DNA from: Bacillota bacterium
GTDB taxonomy: Bacteria; Bacillota; Clostridia; Acetivibrionales; DSM-2933
Length of the DNA stretch: 14,468 nt
NCBI GenBank assembly: GCA_023430975.1
Contig: JAEYYB010000022.1
Coordinates: 1 to 14,468 of the forward strand
Direction of reading: 5' to 3'
In this document: piece by piece, positions 6,138-13,541 of the stretch
Position numbering within the stretch: the first letter of the stretch is position 1
Layout of the letters: each line of letters opens with the position of its first letter
Program-made: the position numbers and the translations under genes
Notes under the pieces: model-generated
Told to the model about the DNA's origin: nothing
The model's input: only the letters and a program-made list of their open reading frames with translations
Database searches by the model: none

Positions 6138-7490
6138 TTAGACTATCTTCCTGCATTCAAGATAAAATCTCTTTTCTTCAGCTTCACCCATGGAAAATGT
6201 CTTCTTTGGCAGAACACCATCTAATACAACAGTCTTGTAAAGATCATTTTTGTCCATTACCGGCAGGTAAAATCCTATATTTCCACTTTTGCCACCAAGA
6301 GAATCAACAACTTCTTCTCCATGTATATAGTCTATTTCCACATTTTTATCCTCTAAAATAAGCTCATCAAGGAATAACTGCAAAGTACCGACTTCAAGGT
6401 TGCATTTAGGGCAATCAACCTTTATTATGGCAAAGCATGTGCCTGCTATAAGCGGGAGATAATGAACCCCTTTATCTTTTGGAATGCTATCAAGCTTTAT
6501 CATCATATCATCTTTTGAACTGCACTTTATAAGCTCTATATTTGCTGATTCTCCGTAAAAACTTTGCATTTTACCGACAAAATCATCCAGTCCGATATTA
6601 AAAACCACCCTGTGAATAGGTTCAAACTTTATGCCCTCATCATGAACGTTAACCAGTTCAACTAGTGCAAACCTTGCGGGATGGGATTCTTTTTCCTCTT
6701 CAGTACAAGATTTCTTGACATTCTCCCAGTGTGCTTTTGCAGAAGCAAGTGAGTGGTTTCCATCTCCGACTGCAAAAAGCAATACACCCTTTTCATCTCC
6801 TACCCCGTATCTCTTTTTAAAGCACTCAGGATCAGCAAGCTTTTCTATAGCACTTAATATATTGTCGGTAATTTCTTTATCTTCTATCTTATACCCCTTA
6901 ATATGTCCTCCGCCAAGCATTAATTCAAAATCATAAAGACTTGTCAGTTTATCCTTCGTTTCAAACAAAGGCTCGATAACTGTTTTATCAGGATCGTCTA
7001 TCAGCACCATAATATGAGGCAATTCCAGACTTGCATTTTGCCTTATTTTAATTCTGGGTGGAAGTCTGTTGACATCTGTACGTTCTGTGGCTCTTATTAA
7101 AGATTGAGACCCTTCGTTGTAATTGTATTTTTCCAGATCCATAAGAACAATTAAGCCTTTTCTCGAATCGGCATGGGACGTTTTTCTGTCAATAAGAATA
7201 AAACCTGGTTTCTGTTCTTCTAAAACGCCATTTTTTACGTATTCAACCATATTTTTATTTATTTCGTTTATTCTATTTGATTCTTCTGCCTTTCCCAAAT
7301 AAACCTCAGGAAGAATCAACTTTAAAGTGGATGGACTCTCCCCTACAATTTGGTCTGCCTTTTTCCAGTATTCAGGCTGGGATGAATACTGATCACAAGC
7401 AACTACCGCCCACTTTTCCATATCATTTTCTTTTCCAGGCATCAGTACCGCGGGAATCCTGATACCCAACTTTTCATATAAGCTATACAT
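6138..7490 (-). CDS. DUF1015 family protein
   Basis: The 450-residue product matches the conserved but poorly characterised DUF1015 family in length and sequence: an N-terminal GIRIPAVLMPG, VVACDQYSSQPEYWKKADQ (about 29-47), a central MVLIDDPDKTVIEPL, and the hallmark VGDGNHSLASAKAHWE near residues 241-256. The DGNHS(L)A(S)AK segment resembles the DG-x-H-R-type motif of ParB/sulfiredoxin-like folds, which include nucleotide-dependent kinases and phosphatases, so a phosphotransfer role is possible but unproven. The C-terminal end, including IDYIHGEEVVDSLGGKSGNIGFYLP, is complete. No signal peptide or membrane segment is seen. The start follows GAGGGG. The gene stands alone as a transcription unit and is flanked by two copies of the same palindromic repeat (6011-6112 and 7566-7693). 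A TATAAT on the minus strand at 7526-7531 may be its -10 box, but no good -35 is seen. Confidence 0.88.
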   Translation of the reverse strand: MYSLYEKLGIRIPAVLMPGKENDMEKWAVVACDQYSSQPEYWKKADQIVGESPSTLKLILPEVYLGKAEESNRINEINKNMVEYVKNGVLEEQKPGFILIDRKTSHADSRKGLIVLMDLEKYNYNEGSQSLIRATERTDVNRLPPRIKIRQNASLELPHIMVLIDDPDKTVIEPLFETKDKLTSLYDFELMLGGGHIKGYKIEDKEITDNILSAIEKLADPECFKKRYGVGDEKGVLLFAVGDGNHSLASAKAHWENVKKSCTEEEKESHPARFALVELVNVHDEGIKFEPIHRVVFNIGLDDFVGKMQSFYGESANIELIKCSSKDDMMIKLDSIPKDKGVHYLPLIAGTCFAIIKVDCPKCNLEVGTLQLFLDELILEDKNVEIDYIHGEEVVDSLGGKSGNIGFYLPVMDKNDLYKTVVLDGVLPKKTFSMGEAEEKRFYLECRKIV

Positions 7491-7565
7491 TTTATCCGCC
7501 CCTCAATATCTATTTTGCACGTTGCATTATAAAAGTTATCTAATGCACTGCCATATTCTTATTTA

Positions 7566-7693
7566 GTCATGATCAAAGTCATGATCAAAAAATAACTTCC
7601 GCTATAAATTTCGCTTAGTAATGGCTAAGAGCAGCTTAGCGAAGCTAAACGACCAGCCGCTACGATAAGCGGAAATAATTTTTCATTCATGCC
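7566..7693. repeat. Palindromic intergenic repeat, copy B2, with 46-bp extra segment
   Basis: The block starts with GTCATGATCAAA repeated twice in tandem (7566-7589). From 7580 to 7615 it matches 6034-6069. It then carries 46 bases (7616-7661) absent from copy B1, and rejoins the match at 7662-7693 (CGATAAGC...TTTTTCATTCATGCC). The extra segment holds its own hairpins, for example GCTAAG with CTTAGC and TTCGCT with AGCGAA. CGCT stands at both ends of the difference, which fits deletion between short direct repeats in B1 or insertion in B2. The stem AACTTCCGCT/AGCGGAAATAA is retained. Confidence 0.75.
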
Positions 7694-7821
7694 TTACATA
7701 AATTAAAGACAATTTATTTATATAATATTATATAAAAATGCAATTCTAGTCAAATGCTTTATAATGAATTTTTTTATGTGAACATTGAAATAATAAAAAT
7801 AATAATAGATAGGAGGGCATT

Positions 7822-8373
7822 TTGGAAAAATATAGCGAGGTAATGGGATTACCTGTGATATGTGTTGATGACGGAAAGAAAATAGGCACTGTATGCGATC
7901 TGGTTTTTTTTCCAAAATACAAAAAAGTTAGAGCTGTCTTACTCGAACGAACCGGCTGCCACATTAGCAAGAAAGCAATTCCGCTGGAAGAAGTGTTGAG
8001 TATGGGTAAAGATGCTGTAATTGTCAATGATTGCTCATGCACTAAAAAGATCAGTGAGCTGGAGAAAAACGAAAATCTGGGCAAAAGAGGCAATCTTATG
8101 GGGTTGCGTATATACTCAAAGTCAGGTGAAGATTTCGGAACCGTTAAAGATATATTATTTGATTATAAGACAGGGACCATTGAAGGTTTTGAGCTCTCTG
8201 ATTGCCTTGTTTACGATATAATGCAAGGCAGAAACATAATCCCGTTATTCGGTAAGGTTGAGTTTAGTGAAGAAAATATATTGGTTGATAAGGAAGCCAT
8301 AGATGAAATGCAAAACACGGGTGGTGGTCTTATAAAAAAGCTACTTCCCAGTGAAAATGGAGAAAAGAGGTGA
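7822..8373 (+). CDS. Double PRC-barrel domain protein
   Basis: The 183-residue product contains two PRC-barrel-like units. The first is about 1-75 (SEVMGLPVICVDDGKKIGTVCDLVFFPKYKKVRAVLLE shows the usual switch-site, glycine turn and strand pattern). The second is about 91-172 (MGLRIYSKSGEDFGTVKDILFDYKTGTIEGFELSD). PRC barrels occur in the RNA maturation factor RimM, in photosynthetic reaction centre H subunits and in small sporulation-linked YlmC/YmxH proteins. None of these roles can be assigned here. Cys-x-Cys at 71-73 lies in the linker. The start is TTG, chosen because a perfect AGGAGGG stands just upstream; the first in-frame ATG (7843) would cut into the first domain. It overlaps the ribosome site of the next small gene and is probably its operon partner. 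The 331-bp gap before it holds repeat B2. Confidence 0.85.
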   Translation: MEKYSEVMGLPVICVDDGKKIGTVCDLVFFPKYKKVRAVLLERTGCHISKKAIPLEEVLSMGKDAVIVNDCSCTKKISELEKNENLGKRGNLMGLRIYSKSGEDFGTVKDILFDYKTGTIEGFELSDCLVYDIMQGRNIIPLFGKVEFSEENILVDKEAIDEMQNTGGGLIKKLLPSENGEKR

Positions 8374-8377
8374 ATAT

Positions 8378-8557
8378 ATGAGAGGCGGTTTTACAAGAGG
8401 ATTAGTGTTAGGCGGTTTAATAGGTGCATCTATAGGAATGATTAAAAACTCAGATATGATGAGGCCCAGAAGCAGAAGGCGTATGATGAGAGCCGGCAGG
8501 AGCATGGTTCGACGAACAAGCCATGCAATAGGTGATATGATAGATTTGTTAAGATAA
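8378..8557 (+). CDS. Small glycine-rich, arginine-rich protein (YtxH-like)
   Basis: A 59-residue protein. Residues 3-25 form a short hydrophobic stretch with regular glycines (GGFTRGLVLGGLIGASIGMI), like the glycine-zipper membrane segment of YtxH-type proteins. Residues 31-48 are strongly basic, with about nine Arg. An amphipathic tail ends in IGDMIDLLR. It may sit in the membrane with the basic part inside. I do not recognise a specific function. The start at 8378 follows AGAGGTG at normal spacing; an upstream in-frame ATG at 8351 lies inside the PRC-barrel gene and lacks a ribosome site. The 4-bp gap to that gene implies joint expression. A hairpin repeat begins 20 bp after the stop. Confidence 0.75.
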   Translation: MRGGFTRGLVLGGLIGASIGMIKNSDMMRPRSRRRMMRAGRSMVRRTSHAIGDMIDLLR

Positions 8558-8576
8558 TAACATTATTGAATCTTCA

Positions 8577-8639
8577 ATATGTTTTGCAATAATCATTTTA
8601 CATTTTTAATTATTGCAAAACATTTCTCTTGATTCATAT
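8577..8639. repeat. 63-bp hairpin repeat, copy A2
   Basis: Matches 722-784 at 60 of 63 bases. In this copy the 15-bp inverted repeat ATGTTTTGCAATAAT / ATTATTGCAAAACAT is perfect, with a 15-base loop. It follows the small YtxH-like gene by 20 bp and could act as a weak terminator or RNA-stabilising hairpin, although no long T-run follows. Confidence 0.8.
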
Positions 8640-8663
8640 AGATTATTTGCACTCTTCAGATAG

Positions 8664-8716
8664 ATACCGAACTGCAAAGTATTATATAAGGTGTGTTGGA
8701 TATTACAGTTCGGTAT
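8664..8716. repeat. Inverted repeat ATACCGAACTG
   Basis: ATACCGAACTG (8664-8674) and its exact complement CAGTTCGGTAT (8706-8716) are 31 bases apart. The arms resemble, but do not match, the ATACCAAAC arms of the hairpin at 13279-13316. Function unknown. Confidence 0.55.
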
Positions 8717-8722
8717 TTATCC

Positions 8723-8925
8723 TATATTAAAAGTGTTAATAATCTTACATTTGGTGAAGCAAATAACGAACGATTCAACATAATTAAAATCAGTATTAAT
8801 CTTGCATTTGGCAGAGCAAAATAACGAACGGTTTAACGTTATTTTGTGATAGACAAATAGCAAGATTAACTGATTTTAATAGATTTGCTTAATACAAATG
8901 TAATAGATTTATCACTTTTAATATA
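8723..8925. repeat. Nested ~203-bp palindromic element, copy C1
   Basis: An imperfect palindrome built in layers. The outer arms are 8723-8753 with 8895-8925 (TATATTAAAAGTG and complement). The middle arms are 8783-8810 with 8854-8880 (ATTAAAATCAG and complement). The centre is CAAAATAACG (8817-8826) with CGTTATTTTG (8837-8846). The left half also repeats a 40-base unit directly (8741-8779 and 8798-8837, AATCTT-x-CATTTGG...). The right part recurs inverted at 14347-14468. No open reading frame is inside. MITE-like. Confidence 0.8.
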
Positions 8926-8971
8926 ATAAAAGAACTGTTTATTTGTTAATTCTAATTCCAAAAGGTGGCGT

Positions 8972-10024
8972 ATGATGCATTTTAAAAGAAAATTCTTAAT
9001 ATACATAGTTCTAATTTCAGCTTTGACTTTATCAGTCTTGTTTATAATAAGGAATAAAGATAAGATTATAGATATCGTCATTCCTTTTTTTATTGCCATA
9101 ATAATTGCCTACACATTAAAACCACTTGTACTAAAAATGGAAACAAAAAATATCCCACGTTCTTTAAGTATAATTCTAATTTATATCGTATTAACCTCGG
9201 CAATAATTGTTACCACAATTTTTATTATTCCTGAGCTTATTACAAATACAAAGGAAATCATGGATAAGCTGCCCGAATTCACAGGTAAATACCAAAAGCT
9301 GTTTAATAGCTACATATCCAATATTCAATCAAGCAAATGGTCACCCGAAATAAAAAGTGCCATTCTCAATGAAATCCAGAATGGTTCAGGTAAATTGCAG
9401 GACTTCATTATGCGTACCCTGTCAAAAGGCTTAAATACAACCATGAAAGCTGTTACCATATTTTTTGACCTCACAATGTCTCTGATTATTGCATACTATT
9501 TCATTAAGGACTCCAAATCGTTTAGGGATGGATTCCTTTCACTTGTTCCAAGAAAATGGCGTAACGGGCTCATTAATACAGGAAGAGAGATTAACCAGAT
9601 TTTATCCAACTTTATTCAAGGCCAGCTTCTTACTGCACTTATTGTAGGAGTATTAGAGGCAATAGGACTCTTGCTTATTAATTCCAAGTACCCCTTAATA
9701 CTAGGGTTGATCGGTGGAATCGCAAATATAATACCTTACTTTGGGCCATTTTTAGGCTGCCTACCGGCTGTTGCACTGGCTTTAATTGAATCCCCCATAA
9801 AAGCACTGTGGACCATTATTATTTTCTCATTGATTCAACAGATTGATAATGCATTCATATCTCCCAAGATAATTGAAGGAAAACTTGGCCTGCACCCACT
9901 AACTACAATTGTTGCTGTTCTTATAGGCGGTGAATTTTTCGGAATTATCGGAATGCTTGTTTCTGTTCCCATATTCGCTATTATAAAAGTCATTTTAAAA
10001 AGGTCAGTTGAAGCAATAGTATAA
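8972..10024 (+). CDS. AI-2E/PerM family membrane transporter
   Basis: An integral membrane protein of 350 residues with the hydrophobicity pattern of the AI-2E transporter (PerM/UPF0118) family. Hydrophobic segments lie at about 8-26, 32-54 and 62-88. A long soluble stretch follows (about 90-155), then a segment near 163-175, a charged loop (PRKWRNGLINTGREINQILSNFIQGQ), and several more hydrophobic segments to the end. The family signature near residues 250-265, LIGGIANIIPYFGPFLG, is clear, as is the later GLHPLTTIVAVLIGGEFFGIIGMLVSVP. Members are proposed to export small molecules or, in some cases, act as sodium/proton antiporters, and the substrate here is unknown. GGTGG precedes two adjacent ATG codons, so translation may start at 8975 instead. 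Its position before alaS is common in Clostridia. Confidence 0.9.
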   Translation: MMHFKRKFLIYIVLISALTLSVLFIIRNKDKIIDIVIPFFIAIIIAYTLKPLVLKMETKNIPRSLSIILIYIVLTSAIIVTTIFIIPELITNTKEIMDKLPEFTGKYQKLFNSYISNIQSSKWSPEIKSAILNEIQNGSGKLQDFIMRTLSKGLNTTMKAVTIFFDLTMSLIIAYYFIKDSKSFRDGFLSLVPRKWRNGLINTGREINQILSNFIQGQLLTALIVGVLEAIGLLLINSKYPLILGLIGGIANIIPYFGPFLGCLPAVALALIESPIKALWTIIIFSLIQQIDNAFISPKIIEGKLGLHPLTTIVAVLIGGEFFGIIGMLVSVPIFAIIKVILKRSVEAIV

Positions 10025-10037
10025 TTTCTCGTCAGTC

Positions 10038-10066
10038 TTGACACTAAAGGCCATCTTTTATATATT
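10038..10066 (+). promoter_or_regulatory. Predicted sigma-A promoter of alaS
   Basis: A perfect TTGACA (10038-10043) and TATATT (10061-10066) are separated by 17 bp, just after the stop codon of the membrane protein gene. The predicted start is near 10073, giving a leader of about 140 bases before alaS. Confidence 0.65.
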
Positions 10067-10107
10067 TAATAATATACATTTTTTAATTCCCAGGCTTTGA
10101 TACGTTA

Positions 10108-10179
10108 TTTGCTTTATGTAAACCCAAGATGAATTCTAAGCTAAAGTTACTTTTAATCATGACGAGCTACATAAGCAAA
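10108..10179 (+). promoter_or_regulatory. Possible structured leader of alaS
   Basis: Within the predicted alaS leader, TTTGCTTTATGTA (10108-10120) can pair with TACATAAGCAAA (10168-10179), 12 pairs with one bulged T. The stem closes about 18 bases before the ribosome site. The conserved T-box sequence is absent, so any control would be by another means. The stem could also be chance in AT-rich DNA. Confidence 0.35.
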
Positions 10180-10212
10180 TTAATATAAGAATACTTGAGA
10201 GGAAGAATAACA

Positions 10213-12852
10213 ATGCAAAAACTAGGTTTAAATGAGCTGCGAGAAAGATATTTGAGTTTTTTTGAAAGCAAGGGTCACTTACGCCTTCCCAGCTTTCCGC
10301 TTGTCCCTCAGAATGATGCAAGTCTCTTACTTATAAATTCGGGTATGGCTCCTTTAAAGCCGTACTTTACAGGAAAAGAAGAGCCTCCTAGAAAAAGAGT
10401 CACTACCTGCCAAAAATGTATCAGGACACCTGACATTGAAAACGTAGGAAAAACAGCAAGGCATGGTACTTTCTTTGAAATGTTGGGAAACTTTTCCTTT
10501 GGAGACTATTTTAAAAATGAAGCTATTCCCTGGGCTTGGGAGTTTGTTACCAATGATTTGAAGATACCTGTTGAGAGGCTTTGGGTGTCAATTTATGAGG
10601 ATGACGATGAGGCCTTTGAAATATGGACTAAATCAGTCGGTATACCTGCCGAAAAGATAGTCCGCATGGGTAAGAAGGACAACTTCTGGGAGATTGGCAC
10701 AGGTCCTTGCGGTCCTTGTTCTGAAATATATTTTGACAGAGGTGAAGATAAAGGCTGCGGCAGCCCAGATTGTAAAGTAGGCTGTGACTGCGACAGATAC
10801 ATCGAGTTCTGGAACTTGGTTTTCACACAGTTTAACAGAGATGATGAAGGTAACTATACCAGGCTTGCAAATCCTAACATCGACACAGGAATGGGACTTG
10901 AAAGGCTTGCTTGCATCATGCAGGATGTAAATAATCTTTTTGAGGTGGATACTGTAAGGAATGTCCTTAACAATGTGTGCAGCATTGCAGGGGTTAAATA
11001 TGGTGAAAACAATAAGACCGACGTATCAATCAGGGTAATTACAGATCATATCAGAAGCACAACCATGATGGTTTCGGACGATGTTATCCCTGATAATGAA
11101 GGAAGAGGCTACGTCTTAAGAAGACTATTAAGAAGGGCTGCAAGGCATGGTAAACTTCTTGGCATTGAAGGACAATTCCTCTATAACCTTGCAATGGTAG
11201 TGATAAATGAGTCAAAAGAAGCATATCCTGAGTTGTTTGACAAAGCTGAATATATACAGAAGGTAATAAAGATAGAAGAAGAAAAATTCCAGCGTACTAT
11301 TGATCAGGGGCTTGTGATATTAAATGGGTTTATAGATGAGTTAAAATCCAACGGTGAAAAAGTACTCTCCGGTGATAAAGCATTCAAGCTTCATGATACC
11401 TATGGCTTCCCATTTGAAATTACTCAAGAGATCGTGGAAGAAAACGGTTTTTCTGTAAACGAAGAAGAATTCAGAGCTGAAATGCAAAGGCAAAAGGATA
11501 TAAGTAGAAATGCACATGGCAACAAAGATGGTGCCGGGTGGGATGAAACTATCTATTCAACACTTGATAAGGCAATTAAAACTGAGTTCGTAGGATATAA
11601 CAATTTTGAGTGTAATTCCAATGTTTTATTTATAGTAAAAGATGGTCAGCTGGTTGATAATGCCCAAGAAGGCGATGAAGCAGTTATAATACTTGACAAA
11701 ACTGCATTCTACGGTGAAAGCGGTGGTCAGGCAGGTGATAATGGTTATCTGCAAGCAAAAAATGCACTTTTCAAGGTTAACGATTGTAGAAAAACTGCAG
11801 ATGGTAAATTCCTGCATATCGGAATTGTAGAAAAGGGACTCCTTGAAAAAGGATCATCAATAACCGCAAAGGTTGATGTAGCAAGCAGAATGTCTACTGC
11901 CAGAAACCATACCGTTACCCACTTATTGCAAAAGGCTCTCAGAAATGTCCTTGGAAGCCATATAAATCAGGCCGGTTCTCTGGTAGAACCCAATAGGTTA
12001 AGATTTGACTTCTCACATTTTTCTCCTGTTACTGACGATGAACTGGAAAGAATAGAAAATGAAGTAAATGAAAAGATATTAGAAAACCTACCCGTATCTG
12101 CAACTGAAATGAGTCTTGATGAAGCGAAGAAATTAGGTGCAACAGCACTCTTTGGCGAGAAGTACGGCAGCACTGTAAGGGTGGTTAAGATCGGTGATTA
12201 CAGCATGGAATTATGCGGAGGAACTCACCTTTCCATGACCTCACAGGCATCACTTATAAAAATAGTCAGTGAAAGCGGTGTTGCAGCAGGTGTAAGGAGA
12301 ATTGAGGCACTTACAGGTCTAGGTGCAATACAATACTATAACCAAAAAGAGAAGCTCTTAAACGAAGTTGCAGCAGCTTTAAAATCCAGTCCTACCGACT
12401 GCATTAAAAAAGTTGAAATATTAACAAATGATATAAAAACCGGACAAAAGGAAATTGAACAGCTCAGAAGTAAGCTTGTAGCCGGTTCAATTGATGACAT
12501 CCTTTCAAGTGCGGTTGATGTTAAAGGAGTAAAGGTTATTACAGCTAAGTATGACGGCCTTGATATGGACGGGCTGAGAAACACATCTGATATGCTAAAA
12601 AATAAGATTGGCTCAGGTGTTGTAGTAATCGCTTCCAATTATGAGGACAAGGTAAACTTTGTTGTTACAGCGACAAAGGATTGTCTGGCAAAAGGAATAC
12701 ACTGCGGTAATATTATAAAGGAAACAGCTAAAATAGCAGGCGGCGGCGGCGGCGGACGTCCAGATATGGCCCAGGCTGGCGGTAAGGATGTCACTAAGAT
12801 AAAAGACGCCTTGGAGTATAGTATAAAAGTAGTCGAGGCTCAGATTAAATAA
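10213..12852 (+). CDS. alaS: Alanyl-tRNA synthetase
   Basis: Charges tRNA-Ala with alanine in the cytoplasm and removes mischarged serine and glycine. The 879-residue product has the class II catalytic core (TFFEMLGNFSFGDYFK, GPCGPCSEIYFDRG, NPNIDTGMGLERL). It also has the editing domain with HTVTH (His566, His570) and CGGTH (Cys668, His672), and the C-terminal DHHA1-type domain with six glycines followed by RPDMAQAGG near 842-856. The length matches E. coli AlaRS (876). A Cys-rich patch (CGSPDCKVGCDCD) sits in the catalytic domain and might bind metal. I chose the ATG at 10213. GAGGAAG lies before it, and a TTG six codons earlier has no ribosome site. The HIT gene follows after 46 bp with no clear promoter, so the two may be cotranscribed. 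Confidence 0.97.
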   Translation: MQKLGLNELRERYLSFFESKGHLRLPSFPLVPQNDASLLLINSGMAPLKPYFTGKEEPPRKRVTTCQKCIRTPDIENVGKTARHGTFFEMLGNFSFGDYFKNEAIPWAWEFVTNDLKIPVERLWVSIYEDDDEAFEIWTKSVGIPAEKIVRMGKKDNFWEIGTGPCGPCSEIYFDRGEDKGCGSPDCKVGCDCDRYIEFWNLVFTQFNRDDEGNYTRLANPNIDTGMGLERLACIMQDVNNLFEVDTVRNVLNNVCSIAGVKYGENNKTDVSIRVITDHIRSTTMMVSDDVIPDNEGRGYVLRRLLRRAARHGKLLGIEGQFLYNLAMVVINESKEAYPELFDKAEYIQKVIKIEEEKFQRTIDQGLVILNGFIDELKSNGEKVLSGDKAFKLHDTYGFPFEITQEIVEENGFSVNEEEFRAEMQRQKDISRNAHGNKDGAGWDETIYSTLDKAIKTEFVGYNNFECNSNVLFIVKDGQLVDNAQEGDEAVIILDKTAFYGESGGQAGDNGYLQAKNALFKVNDCRKTADGKFLHIGIVEKGLLEKGSSITAKVDVASRMSTARNHTVTHLLQKALRNVLGSHINQAGSLVEPNRLRFDFSHFSPVTDDELERIENEVNEKILENLPVSATEMSLDEAKKLGATALFGEKYGSTVRVVKIGDYSMELCGGTHLSMTSQASLIKIVSESGVAAGVRRIEALTGLGAIQYYNQKEKLLNEVAAALKSSPTDCIKKVEILTNDIKTGQKEIEQLRSKLVAGSIDDILSSAVDVKGVKVITAKYDGLDMDGLRNTSDMLKNKIGSGVVVIASNYEDKVNFVVTATKDCLAKGIHCGNIIKETAKIAGGGGGGRPDMAQAGGKDVTKIKDALEYSIKVVEAQIK

Positions 12853-12898
12853 ACGATAATTTACTTATACCATATATAAAACTACGGGAGGGCCTAAC

Positions 12899-13243
12899 AT
12901 GAGCGATTGTATATTTTGTAAAATTATAAATAAGGAAATTCCTTCAACAGCAGTTTATGAAGATGACAAAGTCTATGCTTTTAAAGATATTAACCCTGTA
13001 GCTCCTGTACATGTTTTGATCGTACCTAAGAAGCATATATCAAATATAAATGAAGTTGACGAAAGTAACTCATCTTATTTGATAGACATTCATATGGCAG
13101 CTAAAAAAATCGCGGAAGCCCTGGGAATAAAAGACAGCGGTTTCAGGTTAATCAATAATTGCGGTTCTGATGGAGGTCAAACAGTTTTCCATTTGCACTA
13201 TCATTTGATTGGTGGAAAAAATTTAGGGCCAAACTTATTGTAA
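12899..13243 (+). CDS. HIT family nucleotide hydrolase (Hint-like)
   Basis: A histidine-triad protein of 114 residues, the usual length for bacterial Hint/HinT. It hydrolyses purine phosphoramidates and aminoacyl-AMP. Seen: CIFCKIINKEIPS (4-16) with the Cys-x-x-Cys pair, YAFKDINPVAPVHVLIVPKKHI (26-47), and the active-site triad HLHYHL (98-103) with His98, His100 and His102. The end is GGKNLGPNLL, slightly shorter than relatives that end in a conserved Trp-Pro-Pro-Gly-type tail. GGGAGGG precedes the ATG at good spacing. Its place right after alaS is notable because Hint enzymes cleave aminoacyl-adenylates, but a functional link is inference. Confidence 0.94.
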   Translation: MSDCIFCKIINKEIPSTAVYEDDKVYAFKDINPVAPVHVLIVPKKHISNINEVDESNSSYLIDIHMAAKKIAEALGIKDSGFRLINNCGSDGGQTVFHLHYHLIGGKNLGPNLL

Positions 13244-13278
13244 TTTACTTAAATATTATATATAATATTATGTACTTG

Positions 13279-13316
13279 TTCATAGATACCAAACTATGTT
13301 GTTTGGTATCTATGAA
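13279..13316 (+). terminator. Perfect 16-bp hairpin after the HIT gene
   Basis: TTCATAGATACCAAAC (13279-13294) pairs perfectly with GTTTGGTATCTATGAA (13301-13316) across a 6-base loop. It stands 35 bp after the HIT stop codon and probably ends or stabilises the alaS-HIT transcript. The stem is AT-rich and no T-run follows, so it is not a standard intrinsic terminator. Confidence 0.5.
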
Positions 13317-13412
13317 ATAATTATATATTACTTAATTTTTATAGAAATTTTGCTAATAGGTAATAAAAGCCACAATTCCTTGAAATAAGGCTAGTTTAGT
13401 ACTAAATTTCTA

Positions 13413-13442
13413 TTGACTTTATTTTGGTAGTTGAGATATAAT
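13413..13442 (+). promoter_or_regulatory. Predicted sigma-A promoter of rpsU-yqeY
   Basis: TTGACT (13413-13418) and TATAAT (13437-13442) are separated by 18 bp, with a second TATAAT at 13442-13447. The start near 13449-13455 would give a leader of about 90 bases. Confidence 0.65.
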
Positions 13443-13541
13443 ATAATATGTGCTTCACTTTGTCTTATTCCCATAAATAGACAGAATAGTGATAAAAGCT
13501 TATTCTTGGCACAATTGCTACCATCGGAGGGAGGGAAATGC

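Larger units (their letters stand above)
8558..8971. other. 414-bp gap filled by stacked palindromic repeats
   Basis: No gene is seen. In order it holds the 63-bp hairpin repeat A2 (8577-8639), a hairpin with arms at 8664-8674 and 8706-8716, and the nested palindrome C1 (8723-8925). The last 45 bp hold the ribosome site of the next gene and a TATAAT at 8922-8927, at the edge of C1. No good -35 partner is seen for that box. Confidence 0.7.

Noticed and set aside
7746..8093. Minus-strand open frame opposite the PRC-barrel gene
   Set aside because: It overlaps a well-supported gene with a perfect ribosome site and has the Ser/Phe-rich composition of an antisense shadow.
8723..8925. CRISPR array or direct-repeat iteron origin
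   Set aside because: Repeats are palindromic and only two direct units occur, with no regular spacers, cas genes or replication gene nearby.
10025..10194. T-box riboswitch for alaS
   Set aside because: The conserved T-box sequence and an accompanying terminator are both absent.
10195..10212. Upstream TTG start for alaS
   Set aside because: It adds six residues not expected for AlaRS, lacks its own ribosome site, and would cover the GAGGAAG that serves the ATG at 10213.
13431..13541. N-terminal extension of rpsU
   Set aside because: The open frame overlaps the TATAAT boxes and the leader; S21 normally begins at the MSEVRVKE-type sequence, which has its own strong ribosome site.
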